DNA of 51,955 nt, taken from assembly GCF_007097485.1 (NCBI RefSeq), contig NZ_VKDE01000033.1:1-51955 (forward strand), given 5' to 3'. The position numbers and the translations under genes were made by a program. Shown piece after piece: positions 36,691 through 45,555 of this stretch. Numbering within the stretch: position 1 is the stretch's first letter; each line of letters starts with the position of its first letter. Source of the stretch: Carboxylicivirga sp. M1479 (GTDB taxonomy: Bacteria; Bacteroidota; Bacteroidia; Bacteroidales; Marinilabiliaceae). The notes under the pieces were generated by a model, which was given only the letters and a program-made list of their open reading frames with translations, was not told the origin of the DNA and did no database searches.

Positions 36691-37344
36691 TTAGTTAAGT
36701 GATTTGAGTAATACCTCAAGTTCCATTAAAGCATTGCTAATAGCTGGGCTGGTACCAATGCGAGCATGGGCAAACATTAAGCTATACAGCCCGTTTAGGC
36801 TCTCGGCCAGTAAAGGAGCCATATCGGTAGCTGATTTGGTATCGCTCAGCTGTGCATTGCTTTCGATATAGCTATCGCTGGCTGCTTTAAAATCATTGTT
36901 GGCTTGCTCTACTAAGTTCAACCAATCGTTGATGTCTTTAAAATCTTCATCTTGCAAATCAACATTTCGCATCTCATCAATCATGTTATCCACTGCTGCG
37001 GTTTGTTCGTTATACCTGAATCGATTGATGCCGTTATATTTGGTAGTAATACTAAGTAAGGATTCTATGGCTTGGGATTTCTCGCCAGTAAACGGATAGT
37101 GACTATCTGATTTTATCCGCAGCACCAGTCCGTAAATTAATTTATCACGTTTTTTATCTAACTCTGACTTTGTAGCAGCAGGAACTTTTTCCTTTTGCAT
37201 ACTGGCTTTAAAATCGGCAATGGCCTCCTTTACCTTTTTAACAGCAGGCTGTACCTCAGGTATGGCGTCGCATATCCGCACCGAATTTTCACTCACGGTC
37301 TGAAGCTCCTTCAGCCGCAAGCGGGGTAGATTCAATAATTCCAT
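36691..37344 (-). CDS. DUF6261-like protein of unknown function
   Basis: The 217-residue protein resembles the DUF6261 family of Bacteroidota; I recognise it by general pattern rather than a specific motif. It is almost all helical and probably cytosolic, with no signal peptide. The N-terminus (MELLNLPRLRLKELQTVSENSVRICDA) and a central KLIYGLVLRIKSDSHYP segment stand out. It is flanked on both sides by repeat-like DNA (36193-36572 and 37449-37549) and by its own terminator, which suggests an accessory gene rather than a conserved operon member. Confidence 0.75.
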   Translation of the reverse strand: MELLNLPRLRLKELQTVSENSVRICDAIPEVQPAVKKVKEAIADFKASMQKEKVPAATKSELDKKRDKLIYGLVLRIKSDSHYPFTGEKSQAIESLLSITTKYNGINRFRYNEQTAAVDNMIDEMRNVDLQDEDFKDINDWLNLVEQANNDFKAASDSYIESNAQLSDTKSATDMAPLLAESLNGLYSLMFAHARIGTSPAISNALMELEVLLKSLN

Positions 37345-37448
37345 TCGTTGTGTTTAAACGTTTAGTCCAGATAATGTGTGATTGAAAATAAAGGTAAAAA
37401 GAATAAACGAACACACAATAGTGCAGGAATTCGCTTAAAAGAATTTTA

Positions 37449-37549
37449 ACCACCTCCCCACTTCGTGGTACTCTTCCTTGGCAAGGAGGAGAAGGATGAA
37501 AAACCGTCCCCTCCTGAATTTTAGGAGGGGTGCCGACAGGCGGGGTGGT
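37449..37549. repeat. REP-like palindromic unit
   Basis: The ends ACCACCTCCCC (37449-37459) and GGCGGGGTGGT (37539-37549) are inverted repeats matching at 9 of 11 positions. Inside are a perfect 8-bp stem CCCCTCCT/AGGAGGGG (37508-37530), TCCTT/AAGGA with a 3-base loop near 37475-37487, and CCAC/GTGG around TTC near 37458-37468. No direct flanking repeat is evident. It takes up part of the 411-base gap between the DUF6261 gene and aspA; the rest is AT-rich with no gene. Confidence 0.55.
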
Positions 37550-37700
37550 ATAATTGGTTCTATCAGCAATTTACCCGCCCAATAGTAAAGCAGCATAGAT
37601 TACATAAAATTACCTTCTTCGGATAGCTACACGCAAAACCACGGATCATGTTAAGCCGTGCAGATACCTTTTTTTTATCTCATTTCAGCAAAGCGAGTAC

Positions 37701-37736
37701 AAAAAAAGCGGCTGCTATTTCTAACATCCGCTTTCT
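37701..37736 (-). terminator. aspA terminator
   Basis: On the minus strand AAAGCGG pairs with CCGCTTT over a 16-base loop, with an inner 4-bp stem and seven T. It starts 20 bases past the aspA stop. Confidence 0.85.
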
Positions 37737-37755
37737 CAATTAACTAATCAATATA

Positions 37756-39162
37756 TTACTGGCATGTTCGTTTGGCCGGGCCAATCATATTCTCCGGCTT
37801 CAAAATTTCTTTTAATTGCTCTTCAGAAAGAATACCTTCTTCAAGCACAATTTCATACACCCCTTTACCCGTTTTAAGAGCTTCCTTAGCAATGCGCGTG
37901 CTGTTTTTATAACCAATGTGCGGATTAAGCGCTGTTACAATTCCAATGCTTTTCAGCACCATGTTTTCACACACATCCTCATTGGCTGTAATACCATCAA
38001 TACATTTGGTACGAAGCGTATCCATTCCATGCATTAAAAATTGCATCGACTCTAAAATACTATGGGCCAACACAGGCTCCATCACATTTAGCTGTAACTG
38101 ACCGGCCTCGGCAGCAAACGTTACTGTTAAATCATTACCAATAACCTTAAAACAAATCTGATTCATTACCTCAGGAATCACTGGATTTACTTTACCTGGC
38201 ATAATAGAAGAACCCGGTTGCATTGGTGGTAGATTAATCTCATTCAATCCGGCACGTGGACCAGAAGCCAATAAACGTAAATCGTTACATATTTTCGACA
38301 CTTTAACAGCCATGCGCTTTAATGCCGATGAATAGATAACGTAAGAACCGGTATCAGGCGTTGCTTCTACCAAGTCAGACGCCAATACAATAGGGAATCC
38401 TGTAATATCACATAAGTGTTTTACACAAGCATCGGAATAACCATCAACCGAGTTGATTCCCGTACCAATGGCAGTGGCTCCCATGTTCACTTCGCGAAAA
38501 AGGTTCGCATTCTGTGTTAAACGCTCTATTTCTTCACTTAAAGTAATCGCATAGGCACAAAACTCCTGTCCTAAAGTCATAGGAACAGCATCTTGCAACT
38601 GGGTACGTCCCATTTTTATAATATCAGAAAACTCATTCCCTTTGTTCTTAAAGGCATTTACCAACTGCTGCAAATGCTCAATTAAGATGGAATTCATTCG
38701 GATAAGTGACAACTTAATAGCCGTTGGGTAGGCATCATTAGTTGATTGCGACAAGTTAACAATGTCGTTAGGTGAGCAATGCTCATATTGCCCTTTTTGG
38801 TAACCTAATAATTCCAAAGCGCGGTTGGAGATTACCTCATTGGCATTCATGTTCGTACTAGTGCCGGCACCTCCCTGAATCATATCAATGGGAAACTCCT
38901 CGTCGAACTTACCATCCATTACTTCTTGACAGGCCTGTACAACAGCTTCTGTTACTTTTTCATCCACCAAACCCATTTCATGATTGGCTTTAATGGCAGC
39001 CATTTTAACAACTCCAAGAGCCCAAATAAAATGACGATATTGACTCAAACGAGCCGTAGATATATTAAAATTCTCAACGGCACGTTGTGTTTGCACACCA
39101 TAATAGGCATCAATGGGTACTTGCAATTCTCCTAATAAATCGCTCTCAATGCGTGTTGACAT
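37756..39162 (-). CDS. aspA: Aspartate ammonia-lyase
   Basis: Homotetrameric cytosolic enzyme converting aspartate to fumarate and ammonia. The 468-residue length matches aspartases, and the signature loop GSSIMPGKVNP starts near residue 317, with GGAGTSTNMNANEV earlier and the TGKGVYEIVLE C-terminal segment typical of AspA rather than fumarase FumC. ATG start. It is a single-gene unit with a terminator; its product, fumarate, could feed anaerobic respiration, but that is inference. Confidence 0.95.
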   Translation of the reverse strand: MSTRIESDLLGELQVPIDAYYGVQTQRAVENFNISTARLSQYRHFIWALGVVKMAAIKANHEMGLVDEKVTEAVVQACQEVMDGKFDEEFPIDMIQGGAGTSTNMNANEVISNRALELLGYQKGQYEHCSPNDIVNLSQSTNDAYPTAIKLSLIRMNSILIEHLQQLVNAFKNKGNEFSDIIKMGRTQLQDAVPMTLGQEFCAYAITLSEEIERLTQNANLFREVNMGATAIGTGINSVDGYSDACVKHLCDITGFPIVLASDLVEATPDTGSYVIYSSALKRMAVKVSKICNDLRLLASGPRAGLNEINLPPMQPGSSIMPGKVNPVIPEVMNQICFKVIGNDLTVTFAAEAGQLQLNVMEPVLAHSILESMQFLMHGMDTLRTKCIDGITANEDVCENMVLKSIGIVTALNPHIGYKNSTRIAKEALKTGKGVYEIVLEEGILSEEQLKEILKPENMIGPAKRTCQ

Positions 39163-39550
39163 AATTGATAGTTTTTAGTTATGTATCGCGCAAATGTTGA
39201 TGTTTTTAAATTAAGGAAACATGTCAATTGTCATTCTTATTATTAGGGGTTACTTGAATTAAAACTAGTTTATTATCACATGCCCCCTCCTATTTGAAAA
39301 CTAATTAATATGATTTACATGTAATGTTGAAAACTACACATTATGCATTTTTTGGTTACAAATTAAAAGTTATTGTTTTTTAAGAGTCTACTGTTATTTA
39401 GAAAGATTATATGTAGTTGATTCCAGATCGTCTTAATTACACAGCACAACAACAGGCAACAAAAACAAAAAAAGGCCATCCTTTGCGGACAGCCTCTATT
39501 TCCAGCATCGTATCACTTAAGAGATTAGATGCAATATTTTGTAAATCACA
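39163..39550. other. Gene-free gap between aspA and the lipocalin gene
   Basis: These 388 bases are strongly AT-rich with no supported ORF. They contain the lipocalin terminator (39467-39500). Near aspA the minus strand reads AACATTTG (complement of 39190-39197), one mismatch from a -7 box. Confidence 0.5.
39467..39500 (-). terminator. Terminator of the lipocalin-like gene
   Basis: On the minus strand GAGGCTGTCC and GGATGGCCTT pair around GCAAA, followed by seven T. Its arms closely resemble those of the pdxA terminator. Confidence 0.85.
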
Positions 39551-39982
39551 TTAGTCAATTACGCGTTCATATTCTGATGTAAAACTCACACTAAAAGTTT
39601 CACCCATGAACTCTTCACTCTCAGAAGCACTGATTGTAAAACTGTTGTCTGAAAAGTGAGTTATAGTCATTACGCCTTGCTCCATTTCATCACCCTCTCC
39701 GATTGTTAGAGTCAGTTTGTTTCCAGAGATAGAGTATTGCCCTTCTTCCTCAAGAAAACCATCATATGACATAGAGTAAGTATCATCTTCATTAAATGTA
39801 ATTGTTTCATTCAAATCAGTTTCACTTTCAGTTACACCATTAACAGTGTAAGTAGCTGAAACAAGAGCCCATTTACCAATTAACTCATCCTTTGATACAC
39901 TAATACCATCATCATCTTTATCGCAACTACTAAATAATACAGCTACAATAAAAAGTGTACTTAATAAAAATCTAAATTTCAT
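39551..39982 (-). CDS. Lipocalin-like lipoprotein
   Basis: Small secreted lipoprotein of unknown ligand. From the ATG at 39982 it is 143 residues with a lipoprotein signal ending at C20 (LFSSC) followed by an acidic KDDDG linker, typical of Bacteroidota surface or periplasmic lipoproteins. The mature part has the lipocalin-like pattern LIGKWALVSATY, then ITFNEDDTYSM and GQYSISGNKLTLTI strands. An alternative start 11 codons upstream would bury the signal peptide and is unlikely. It is a single gene; the leader may contain a terminator-like stem (40079-40100). Confidence 0.85.
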   Translation of the reverse strand: MKFRFLLSTLFIVAVLFSSCDKDDDGISVSKDELIGKWALVSATYTVNGVTESETDLNETITFNEDDTYSMSYDGFLEEEGQYSISGNKLTLTIGEGDEMEQGVMTITHFSDNSFTISASESEEFMGETFSVSFTSEYERVID

Positions 39983-40076
39983 TTTAATATGTTTTAAAAT
40001 TACCTTGTTTACCAAACCTAGCTATAAACTCATTAGCTAACTATAATCAAATAACAAATCGGTACTAATTCTTATA

Positions 40077-40203
40077 AAAACAACCCAAAAGGGTTGTTGA
40101 AGCACTACTAAAAAAGATTGTTATTTGGTATAATATCACCAAGTAAAAAAACATCCACACAATTTACATTTGCCTTAGTTAATGGACGAATTAAACAAAA
40201 TTA
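40077..40203 (-). ncRNA. Candidate small RNA or attenuated leader
   Basis: On the minus strand TAATTTTG (complement of 40196-40203) is an exact -7 box, and about 95 bases later a perfect 8-bp stem AACAACCC/GGGTTGTT with a 4-base loop is followed by TTTTTAT. This stem lies between the pdxA terminator and the lipocalin gene, so it cannot simply end pdxA. Either a small RNA of roughly 110 bases ends here or the lipocalin leader has a conditional terminator. Confidence 0.35.
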
Positions 40204-40234
40204 AAAAGGCCATCCTTTACGGACGGCCTCTTTT
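40203..40234 (-). terminator. pdxA terminator
   Basis: On the minus strand an 8-bp stem with one G-T pair (GGCCGTCC with GGATGGCC) surrounds GTAAA and is followed by five T, 30 bases past the pdxA stop. Confidence 0.9.
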
Positions 40235-40263
40235 CGATTCAATTATATTCGAAATTGCTAATA

Positions 40264-41328
40264 TTAATCTCTCTGCTCTAATTCATTAATATCATAGCTT
40301 TTAAGCGGATCTTTCGATAGTTCAATATTCATCTTACGGTTTCGACAAATATCAACACCCAAGTAAATAGCTTCTTTAAACGAGGTGGCATTAGCCTTAT
40401 CCTGTCCTGCTATTTCAAAGGCTGTTCCATGGTCGGGAGATGTACGGATGAAAGACAGTCCTGCTGTGAAATTAACACCTTTTGAAAAGGTCAATGTTTT
40501 AAACGGTGCCAAACCTTGATCGTGATACATCGCTAGTATAGCATCAAAGTTTCTGAACTGATCACTACCAAACAAACCATCAGCCGGATAGGGACCTAAA
40601 GCCATAATACCTTCTTCCTTGGCTTTGTTTAAAGCCGGTATAATTATTTCCTGCTCCTCGCTACCCAATACGCCACCATCGCCGGCATGTGGATTAAGAC
40701 CTAATACAGCAATACGCGGTTTTCGCACCGAAAAATCCTGTTGCAGCGTATGGTTTAAAGTTCGCAACTTACTTAAAATACTTTCTTCAGTAATTTTCGA
40801 AGCCACATCTTTAATAGGCACATGACCAGCCACAACACCTACTTTCATATGCTCCGACACCATCAGCATCAATGCTTCTCCATCGCCAGCAACCTGATGT
40901 AAATATTCGGTATGACCTGGGAAGTTAAACGCTTCGGATTGAATATTTTCTTTGTTGATAGGCGCCGTAACCAGCACATCAATCTTACCTTCTTTCAAAT
41001 CCTGAGCAGCTGCTTCGAGCGCTTTAAATGCCGAATCTCCGCCAATAGTGGTTGACTTACCCAATTCAACACGTATATTATCATCTAAACAGTTAATAAT
41101 ATTTACGCGTTTACTATGCGCGTCTGAAACATCATTAATACTATTAAGACTAAAACTAGGAATATTTAAGGCCTTACGGTGGTATGCTGCAACTTTTGAA
41201 GAACCATAGATAATTGGCACAAACGACTCAAATATTCTGGCATCGGCCAGGGTTTTAAAAATCACTTCGTAACCAATTCCATTAATATCTCCGTGGGTGA
41301 TACCCACTTTTATTTTTCCTTCACTCAT
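40264..41328 (-). CDS. pdxA: 4-hydroxythreonine-4-phosphate dehydrogenase
   Basis: NAD-dependent enzyme of pyridoxal phosphate synthesis (DXP-dependent route). The 354-residue protein opens with KVGITHGDINGIGYEVIFK, carries the metal-binding histidine regions VTAPINKENIQ...FPGHTEYL and LNPHAGDGG, and ends with the TSPDHGTAFEIAGQDKANATSFKEA block typical of PdxA. ATG start. It follows pepA after 72 bases with no terminator between. The dxr gene on the same strand supplies another DXP-consuming step, though for isoprenoids. Confidence 0.96.
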   Translation of the reverse strand: MSEGKIKVGITHGDINGIGYEVIFKTLADARIFESFVPIIYGSSKVAAYHRKALNIPSFSLNSINDVSDAHSKRVNIINCLDDNIRVELGKSTTIGGDSAFKALEAAAQDLKEGKIDVLVTAPINKENIQSEAFNFPGHTEYLHQVAGDGEALMLMVSEHMKVGVVAGHVPIKDVASKITEESILSKLRTLNHTLQQDFSVRKPRIAVLGLNPHAGDGGVLGSEEQEIIIPALNKAKEEGIMALGPYPADGLFGSDQFRNFDAILAMYHDQGLAPFKTLTFSKGVNFTAGLSFIRTSPDHGTAFEIAGQDKANATSFKEAIYLGVDICRNRKMNIELSKDPLKSYDINELEQRD

Positions 41329-41400
41329 ATCTTCTAATTTTACCCCTCACAATAGCTGTGAAAGTGATACTAAGCATTAAAAGTAATATAAATTGACAAA

Positions 41401-42834
41401 CTAGCTTCTATTTTTCAGAAACTCATAAAGCATGCGTACTCCAACACCGGTACCTCCTGATCCACGATAGCTATCGGGCTTTTTAACATAGGCTGGCCCA
41501 GCAATATCAAGGTGGATCCATGGTGCTTCAACAAAATGGCTTAAAAACTTGCCTGCCGTAATAGCCCCTGCTTCGCGTATTCCGAGGTTTTTAATATCAG
41601 CAATGTCTGATTTTATTAACTCACCATATTCATCCCAGAAAGGAAAACGCACCACACGTTCGTATACCCGATTACCCGCTTCTTCCAATTGTTTAAAAAC
41701 ACTGTCGTTGGCTGTTCCCATACCAACAGTGGCATACTGACCCAAAGCCATAACTGCGCTACCTGTTAGCGTTGCCAAATCAATGACTAATTCGGGATCA
41801 TATTTTTTAGCATAGGATAATGCATCAGCCATAATCAAACGCCCTTCTGCATCGGTATTAAGCACCTCCACGGTTTTGCCATTGTGCATCGTTAATACAT
41901 CTCCAGGGACAATTGCATTACCACCAGGGCGATTATCTGTTGCAGGAATTAATCCCACTACGTGAACAGGTAATTTGTTAGAAGCAATGGCCACAAAAGC
42001 ACCAACAACAGAAGCTGCTCCTCCCATGTCTGCTTTCATATCGTCTAAACTTCCTGGAGGCGTTTTAAGGTTAATACCACCCGTATCGAACACCACTCCC
42101 TTGCCAACCAATACAACAGGTTGTTCGTTACTGGCATTCTCAGGTTTCCACTCTAGTATATGAAATGCGGGCGGATCAACGCTACCCTTATTAACACCCA
42201 GCAGGCCACCAAATTTCAGAGCCTCAATCTTGGCTTTATCAAATATTTCAACATCAAAACCATGTATAGCACCCAACTCACTAATGGTATCCGATAATTC
42301 TTCCACATTAAGGGTTGAAACAGGTTCGTTAACCAAGTTACGTGTTACATAAACAGCATTGCTTAGTAAACGTACTTCATCCAAATCACCTTGATTCAAT
42401 TCCGATGAGGCCACCCAAATGGTAACAGTCTCCGCCTCATCAGTTTTATCTGTTTTATATTTGTCGAAACGGTAAGCCGACAAAGCTAAGCCTTCGGTTA
42501 AAGCCAGTGTAGCAGCTTTATCTCCAAGCAAATCATAAATGCATACCGACGATTGCTTATCACTTTTTAGTCCGGCATAAATGGTGCTGCCATCTTTACG
42601 CAAAGCTTCGTATCCTTTATTGTTATCCTCATCATCAGCCACAATACGTACATAATATACGATGTTGTAATTCTGAATGGTAATCAACTTTTCTTTGGCT
42701 TCAATTTTATTTTCAACATAAGCCAAGGCCTCACTATTAAAGCCAAAATCCTTAAGTATAGCAGCGTTTTTTACAAGGAATATATTCCTTACATTCTCGG
42801 GACGCTCACCCGTATGTTTAATTTGTAATTGCAT
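41401..42834 (-). CDS. pepA: M17 leucyl aminopeptidase
   Basis: Cytosolic dizinc aminopeptidase. The 477-residue protein has a variable N-terminal domain (about 1-165) and the catalytic domain with GKGVVFDTGGINLK near 245, the DMKADMGGAASV helix and the family signature NTDAEGRLIMADAL near 325. The ATG start gives a typical family length. It is the start of a short-gap gene series: the unknown gene upstream is 11 bases away. Confidence 0.95.
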   Translation of the reverse strand: MQLQIKHTGERPENVRNIFLVKNAAILKDFGFNSEALAYVENKIEAKEKLITIQNYNIVYYVRIVADDEDNNKGYEALRKDGSTIYAGLKSDKQSSVCIYDLLGDKAATLALTEGLALSAYRFDKYKTDKTDEAETVTIWVASSELNQGDLDEVRLLSNAVYVTRNLVNEPVSTLNVEELSDTISELGAIHGFDVEIFDKAKIEALKFGGLLGVNKGSVDPPAFHILEWKPENASNEQPVVLVGKGVVFDTGGINLKTPPGSLDDMKADMGGAASVVGAFVAIASNKLPVHVVGLIPATDNRPGGNAIVPGDVLTMHNGKTVEVLNTDAEGRLIMADALSYAKKYDPELVIDLATLTGSAVMALGQYATVGMGTANDSVFKQLEEAGNRVYERVVRFPFWDEYGELIKSDIADIKNLGIREAGAITAGKFLSHFVEAPWIHLDIAGPAYVKKPDSYRGSGGTGVGVRMLYEFLKNRS

Positions 42835-42845
42835 AGTAAATAATA

Positions 42846-43250
42846 TTATTCAGAAATCTCTGTCCAGTCATTTTCCTGGCTCGGTCCCTGAGATTTAAAA
42901 TATTCTCTGATCATTACTTTTTTCATCTCGCGATGAATAATTAATTCAGTTAGTGCATCTTCATAACTGGCATCGCCCATTTCGCTCTGATAAACAGACA
43001 CCTGCCCCTCTGTAACATCGATACGGTACAAAAAGTTGAGAAATTGCGAATAATGCTCTCCCATAATCTGTACGATGTGCACTTTCATCTGCTTGAAAAC
43101 TTCATCGTAAAAACCCTCAACATTGCCCGAGAAACTGACTTCAAAACCAAACTCTGCAAAATCTTTGATGATTTGTGCTGCAGCTTTCCTAATTAATTCA
43201 TCTCGTCCACATGCTTCGCGTAAGGCATTGCTATTGAGTTGAGGCATCAT
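42846..43250 (-). CDS. Conserved hypothetical protein next to pepA
   Basis: Not recognised. The 134-residue protein is soluble, acidic and mostly helical, with no signal peptide, Cys motif or recognisable catalytic residues. A segment RIDVTEGQVSVYQSEMGDASYEDALTEL... leads into a basic helix LIIHREMKKVMIREYF near the end. There are two consecutive ATG codons. It lies 2 bases after the DUF4837 gene and 11 before pepA, so it is surely cotranscribed with them. Confidence 0.8.
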   Translation of the reverse strand: MMPQLNSNALREACGRDELIRKAAAQIIKDFAEFGFEVSFSGNVEGFYDEVFKQMKVHIVQIMGEHYSQFLNFLYRIDVTEGQVSVYQSEMGDASYEDALTELIIHREMKKVMIREYFKSQGPSQENDWTEISE

Positions 43251-43252
43251 AA

Positions 43253-44239
43253 CTATTGTAGTTTTAAAGTGTACATCAAAGCTTCTAACTGACGAATTTT
43301 ATCGCGCTTATCAGGCTTTTCAGGCGAATACACCACTCCGTCTGTTACAATTACGCGGTTGTTTTTCTTGTCGTAATGCGCCTGTAAAACAAAAGGACCA
43401 CCCATCATATCATTTTGCACCTTCCATAAGCCACGCAATTCAACTACTTCGTTTTTGTTGATGGTCGCTTTTTTATAAATAACGGGGTATTGATGTTCGG
43501 TAGTCATGTACGAACCATCGGATGGGCCTGGTACGTTTTTATTAAGAATTGAATCTCTTTTGTTTAATAAATACTCTTTGGAAAATGTTCCCTCTCCAAT
43601 GTAGGGGAACTCATACACAAACATGGCTTGAAAGCCCCAGCTAGCCGCTTCGTTCATCCATAAAAACGATTCATTTGATAATTTAATAACCATACTATTA
43701 GGCACCGATAAGCGCATGTTAAAGCTGGCGTTTAATTGTTTTACCAACTCATCGCTTGGAAATTTTTCATACGAAGCAATGTAGCGCTCACGTTCGGCCT
43801 TATTAAAGAAGCTTAGCAATTTTAGTTGATGTTCATCAACCAATACCTTAAGTGCCGCCGTATCTTTAGCTGTGATATTGACAAATGCCTGAGGCAGAGC
43901 CCAACGGTCACGGTAATATTTCACATCATTTTCTTTTACCTCGGATCCAACAGTTACAACAACCAGGTTACGCAATGTTTTCATAAACGATGAGAATGAA
44001 CGATGTGGTGCAACATTCATTTTAAAATGAGGCTCTGCCTGAGGCAGGCCAAGGTAAGTCTCGCGCAATAAATTCTGCAACTCGGTTCCTCCTGGCGATT
44101 GCTTAATTTTATCATCCATGATTACCAACATCTCACCGGCTTTACCAGCTACATTGGGTTTATATCCAGCTCCTTTATCCTTGCACGAATAACTTGAAAA
44201 TACAAGGAGTGCAATTAGTAAATATTTATAGATGCTCAT
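43253..44239 (-). CDS. DUF4837 family lipoprotein
   Basis: Lipoprotein of unknown function found in Bacteroidota. The 328-residue protein has a signal peptide with lipobox Cys C19 (SSYSC), then the conserved opening VAGKAGEMLVIMDD and a mixed alpha/beta mature domain with segments such as NSMVIKLSNESFLWMNEAASWGFQAMFVYEFPY. ATG start. It is placed between an MltD-like transglycosylase gene and the unknown gene, 11 and 2 bases away, suggesting an envelope role. Confidence 0.88.
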   Translation of the reverse strand: MSIYKYLLIALLVFSSYSCKDKGAGYKPNVAGKAGEMLVIMDDKIKQSPGGTELQNLLRETYLGLPQAEPHFKMNVAPHRSFSSFMKTLRNLVVVTVGSEVKENDVKYYRDRWALPQAFVNITAKDTAALKVLVDEHQLKLLSFFNKAERERYIASYEKFPSDELVKQLNASFNMRLSVPNSMVIKLSNESFLWMNEAASWGFQAMFVYEFPYIGEGTFSKEYLLNKRDSILNKNVPGPSDGSYMTTEHQYPVIYKKATINKNEVVELRGLWKVQNDMMGGPFVLQAHYDKKNNRVIVTDGVVYSPEKPDKRDKIRQLEALMYTLKLQ

Positions 44240-44250
44240 AAGAATATGTA

Positions 44251-45462
44251 TTAGTGATGGTTTATAGTTATTTGCTGGTATGAGTATAACTGATTAATCT
44301 GTATAACCGGTTTATCAGATTCAATTACCTCGGTTACAAAAAAAACTTTCGGTGCTTTCTTTGGTCGCCAAACAATTAATTTCTGATCGATTAACAGCCT
44401 TCTTGATTTTAAGTTATTCCAATGCATTATGTCGCTTATGCGGCAATTATTATCAATGGCAATTTTATGAAAGAACTCCCCTTTTTGAACAATGTGTACA
44501 GTACTTTCCTTACCTGTAACATCTCCAACAGGTACAATTTTACTGGTTGGCTTTTGTGCCTCACTTAAGTCATTAACAGCTCTAACAAAATGTAACATCC
44601 CTTTTTTGGGTAGAAACACACAAACCGCCTGATCATTAACAGGAATAAACGATTTTGTATACGATGGATTTAACCACTCTACAACTTCAATGGGTGTTTT
44701 TGAAGCTTTGGCAATCTGATCAAAACTAAGCGATTTATGAATGAACACAGTATCTACTTCGTTAAAATTCAGAATAGCTGGTTTCTTTTCAACATCGTGC
44801 TTTTCGTAATTATTCATTACGTAATTAACCGCAATAAAAGCCGGCACATAACTTTGAACAGCCTTGGGCAAATAAGGTTGTAACTCCCAAAAATTGGTTT
44901 TCCCACCCGAGCGTTCAATGGCCTTTTGTACAACACCAATACCTCCATTGTATGCCGCCAATGCCAATTGCCAATCATTCAGATTTCGATGCAGATATTT
45001 CAAATAACGACAAGCCGCTTCGGTGCTTTTTACAGGATCACAGCGCTCATCTACATAGTTATCAACCTTAAGATCAAACATGCGCGAGGCGTGGTAAAGA
45101 AACTGCCACAAACCCATGGCGCCCGATGTGGATTTGGCTTTGGGATCTAAAGCCGACTCGACAATGGCGAGATATTTTAGTTCCATCGGCAAATCATATT
45201 TGGCCAGATACTCTTCAAAAAGCGGAAAATAAAATTCTGATTGCCCAATTATATTAGACAGGTGTTCGCGTCGTTTAATGGTATAAACATCAATATAGGC
45301 TTGTACCTTTGAGTTATAATCGAGCTTTACCACGGTCTCCTTATCGAGCTCACTCAAGCGATTCTCATACATCCATTGCGGATAATGTGGATACTCATAA
45401 TTAATCGCATCAACGAATTTGAACATCATCAGTAAGATAATGCACATGACCAATCGCGGCAT
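44251..45462 (-). CDS. Membrane-bound lytic murein transglycosylase with LysM (MltD-like)
   Basis: Periplasmic enzyme that cleaves peptidoglycan glycan strands. From the ATG at 45462 (403 residues) there is a signal peptide (about 1-19), a transglycosylase SLT domain with catalytic E102 in YLAIVESALDPKA, the SGAMGLWQF and ALAAYNGG motifs, and a C-terminal LysM domain (about 325-375, VQKGEFFHKIAIDNNCRISDIMHWNNL). An upstream TTG at 45513 would start inside the hairpin at 45497-45530 and is rejected. The gene lies in a minus-strand envelope cluster. Confidence 0.92.
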   Translation of the reverse strand: MPRLVMCIILLMMFKFVDAINYEYPHYPQWMYENRLSELDKETVVKLDYNSKVQAYIDVYTIKRREHLSNIIGQSEFYFPLFEEYLAKYDLPMELKYLAIVESALDPKAKSTSGAMGLWQFLYHASRMFDLKVDNYVDERCDPVKSTEAACRYLKYLHRNLNDWQLALAAYNGGIGVVQKAIERSGGKTNFWELQPYLPKAVQSYVPAFIAVNYVMNNYEKHDVEKKPAILNFNEVDTVFIHKSLSFDQIAKASKTPIEVVEWLNPSYTKSFIPVNDQAVCVFLPKKGMLHFVRAVNDLSEAQKPTSKIVPVGDVTGKESTVHIVQKGEFFHKIAIDNNCRISDIMHWNNLKSRRLLIDQKLIVWRPKKAPKVFFVTEVIESDKPVIQINQLYSYQQITINHH

Positions 45463-45496
45463 ACAGAATAGTTTAATAATGGATACAAATATATGC

Positions 45497-45530
45497 CAAA
45501 GGCCAATCCTCAATGAGGGTCGGCCTTGGT
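45497..45530 (-). terminator. Terminator-like hairpin after tatA
   Basis: On the minus strand a 13-bp stem with one mismatch and one G-U pair surrounds a 3-base loop. The tail is only weakly T-rich, so it may allow read-through from tatA into the transglycosylase gene or mark a processing site. Confidence 0.55.
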
Positions 45531-45555
45531 ATACTGAGTTTTATCAAGTGTTTAC

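Noticed and set aside
45463-45513. TTG start for the MltD-like protein
   Set aside because: It falls within a strong hairpin, and the ATG at 45462 gives a normal signal peptide.
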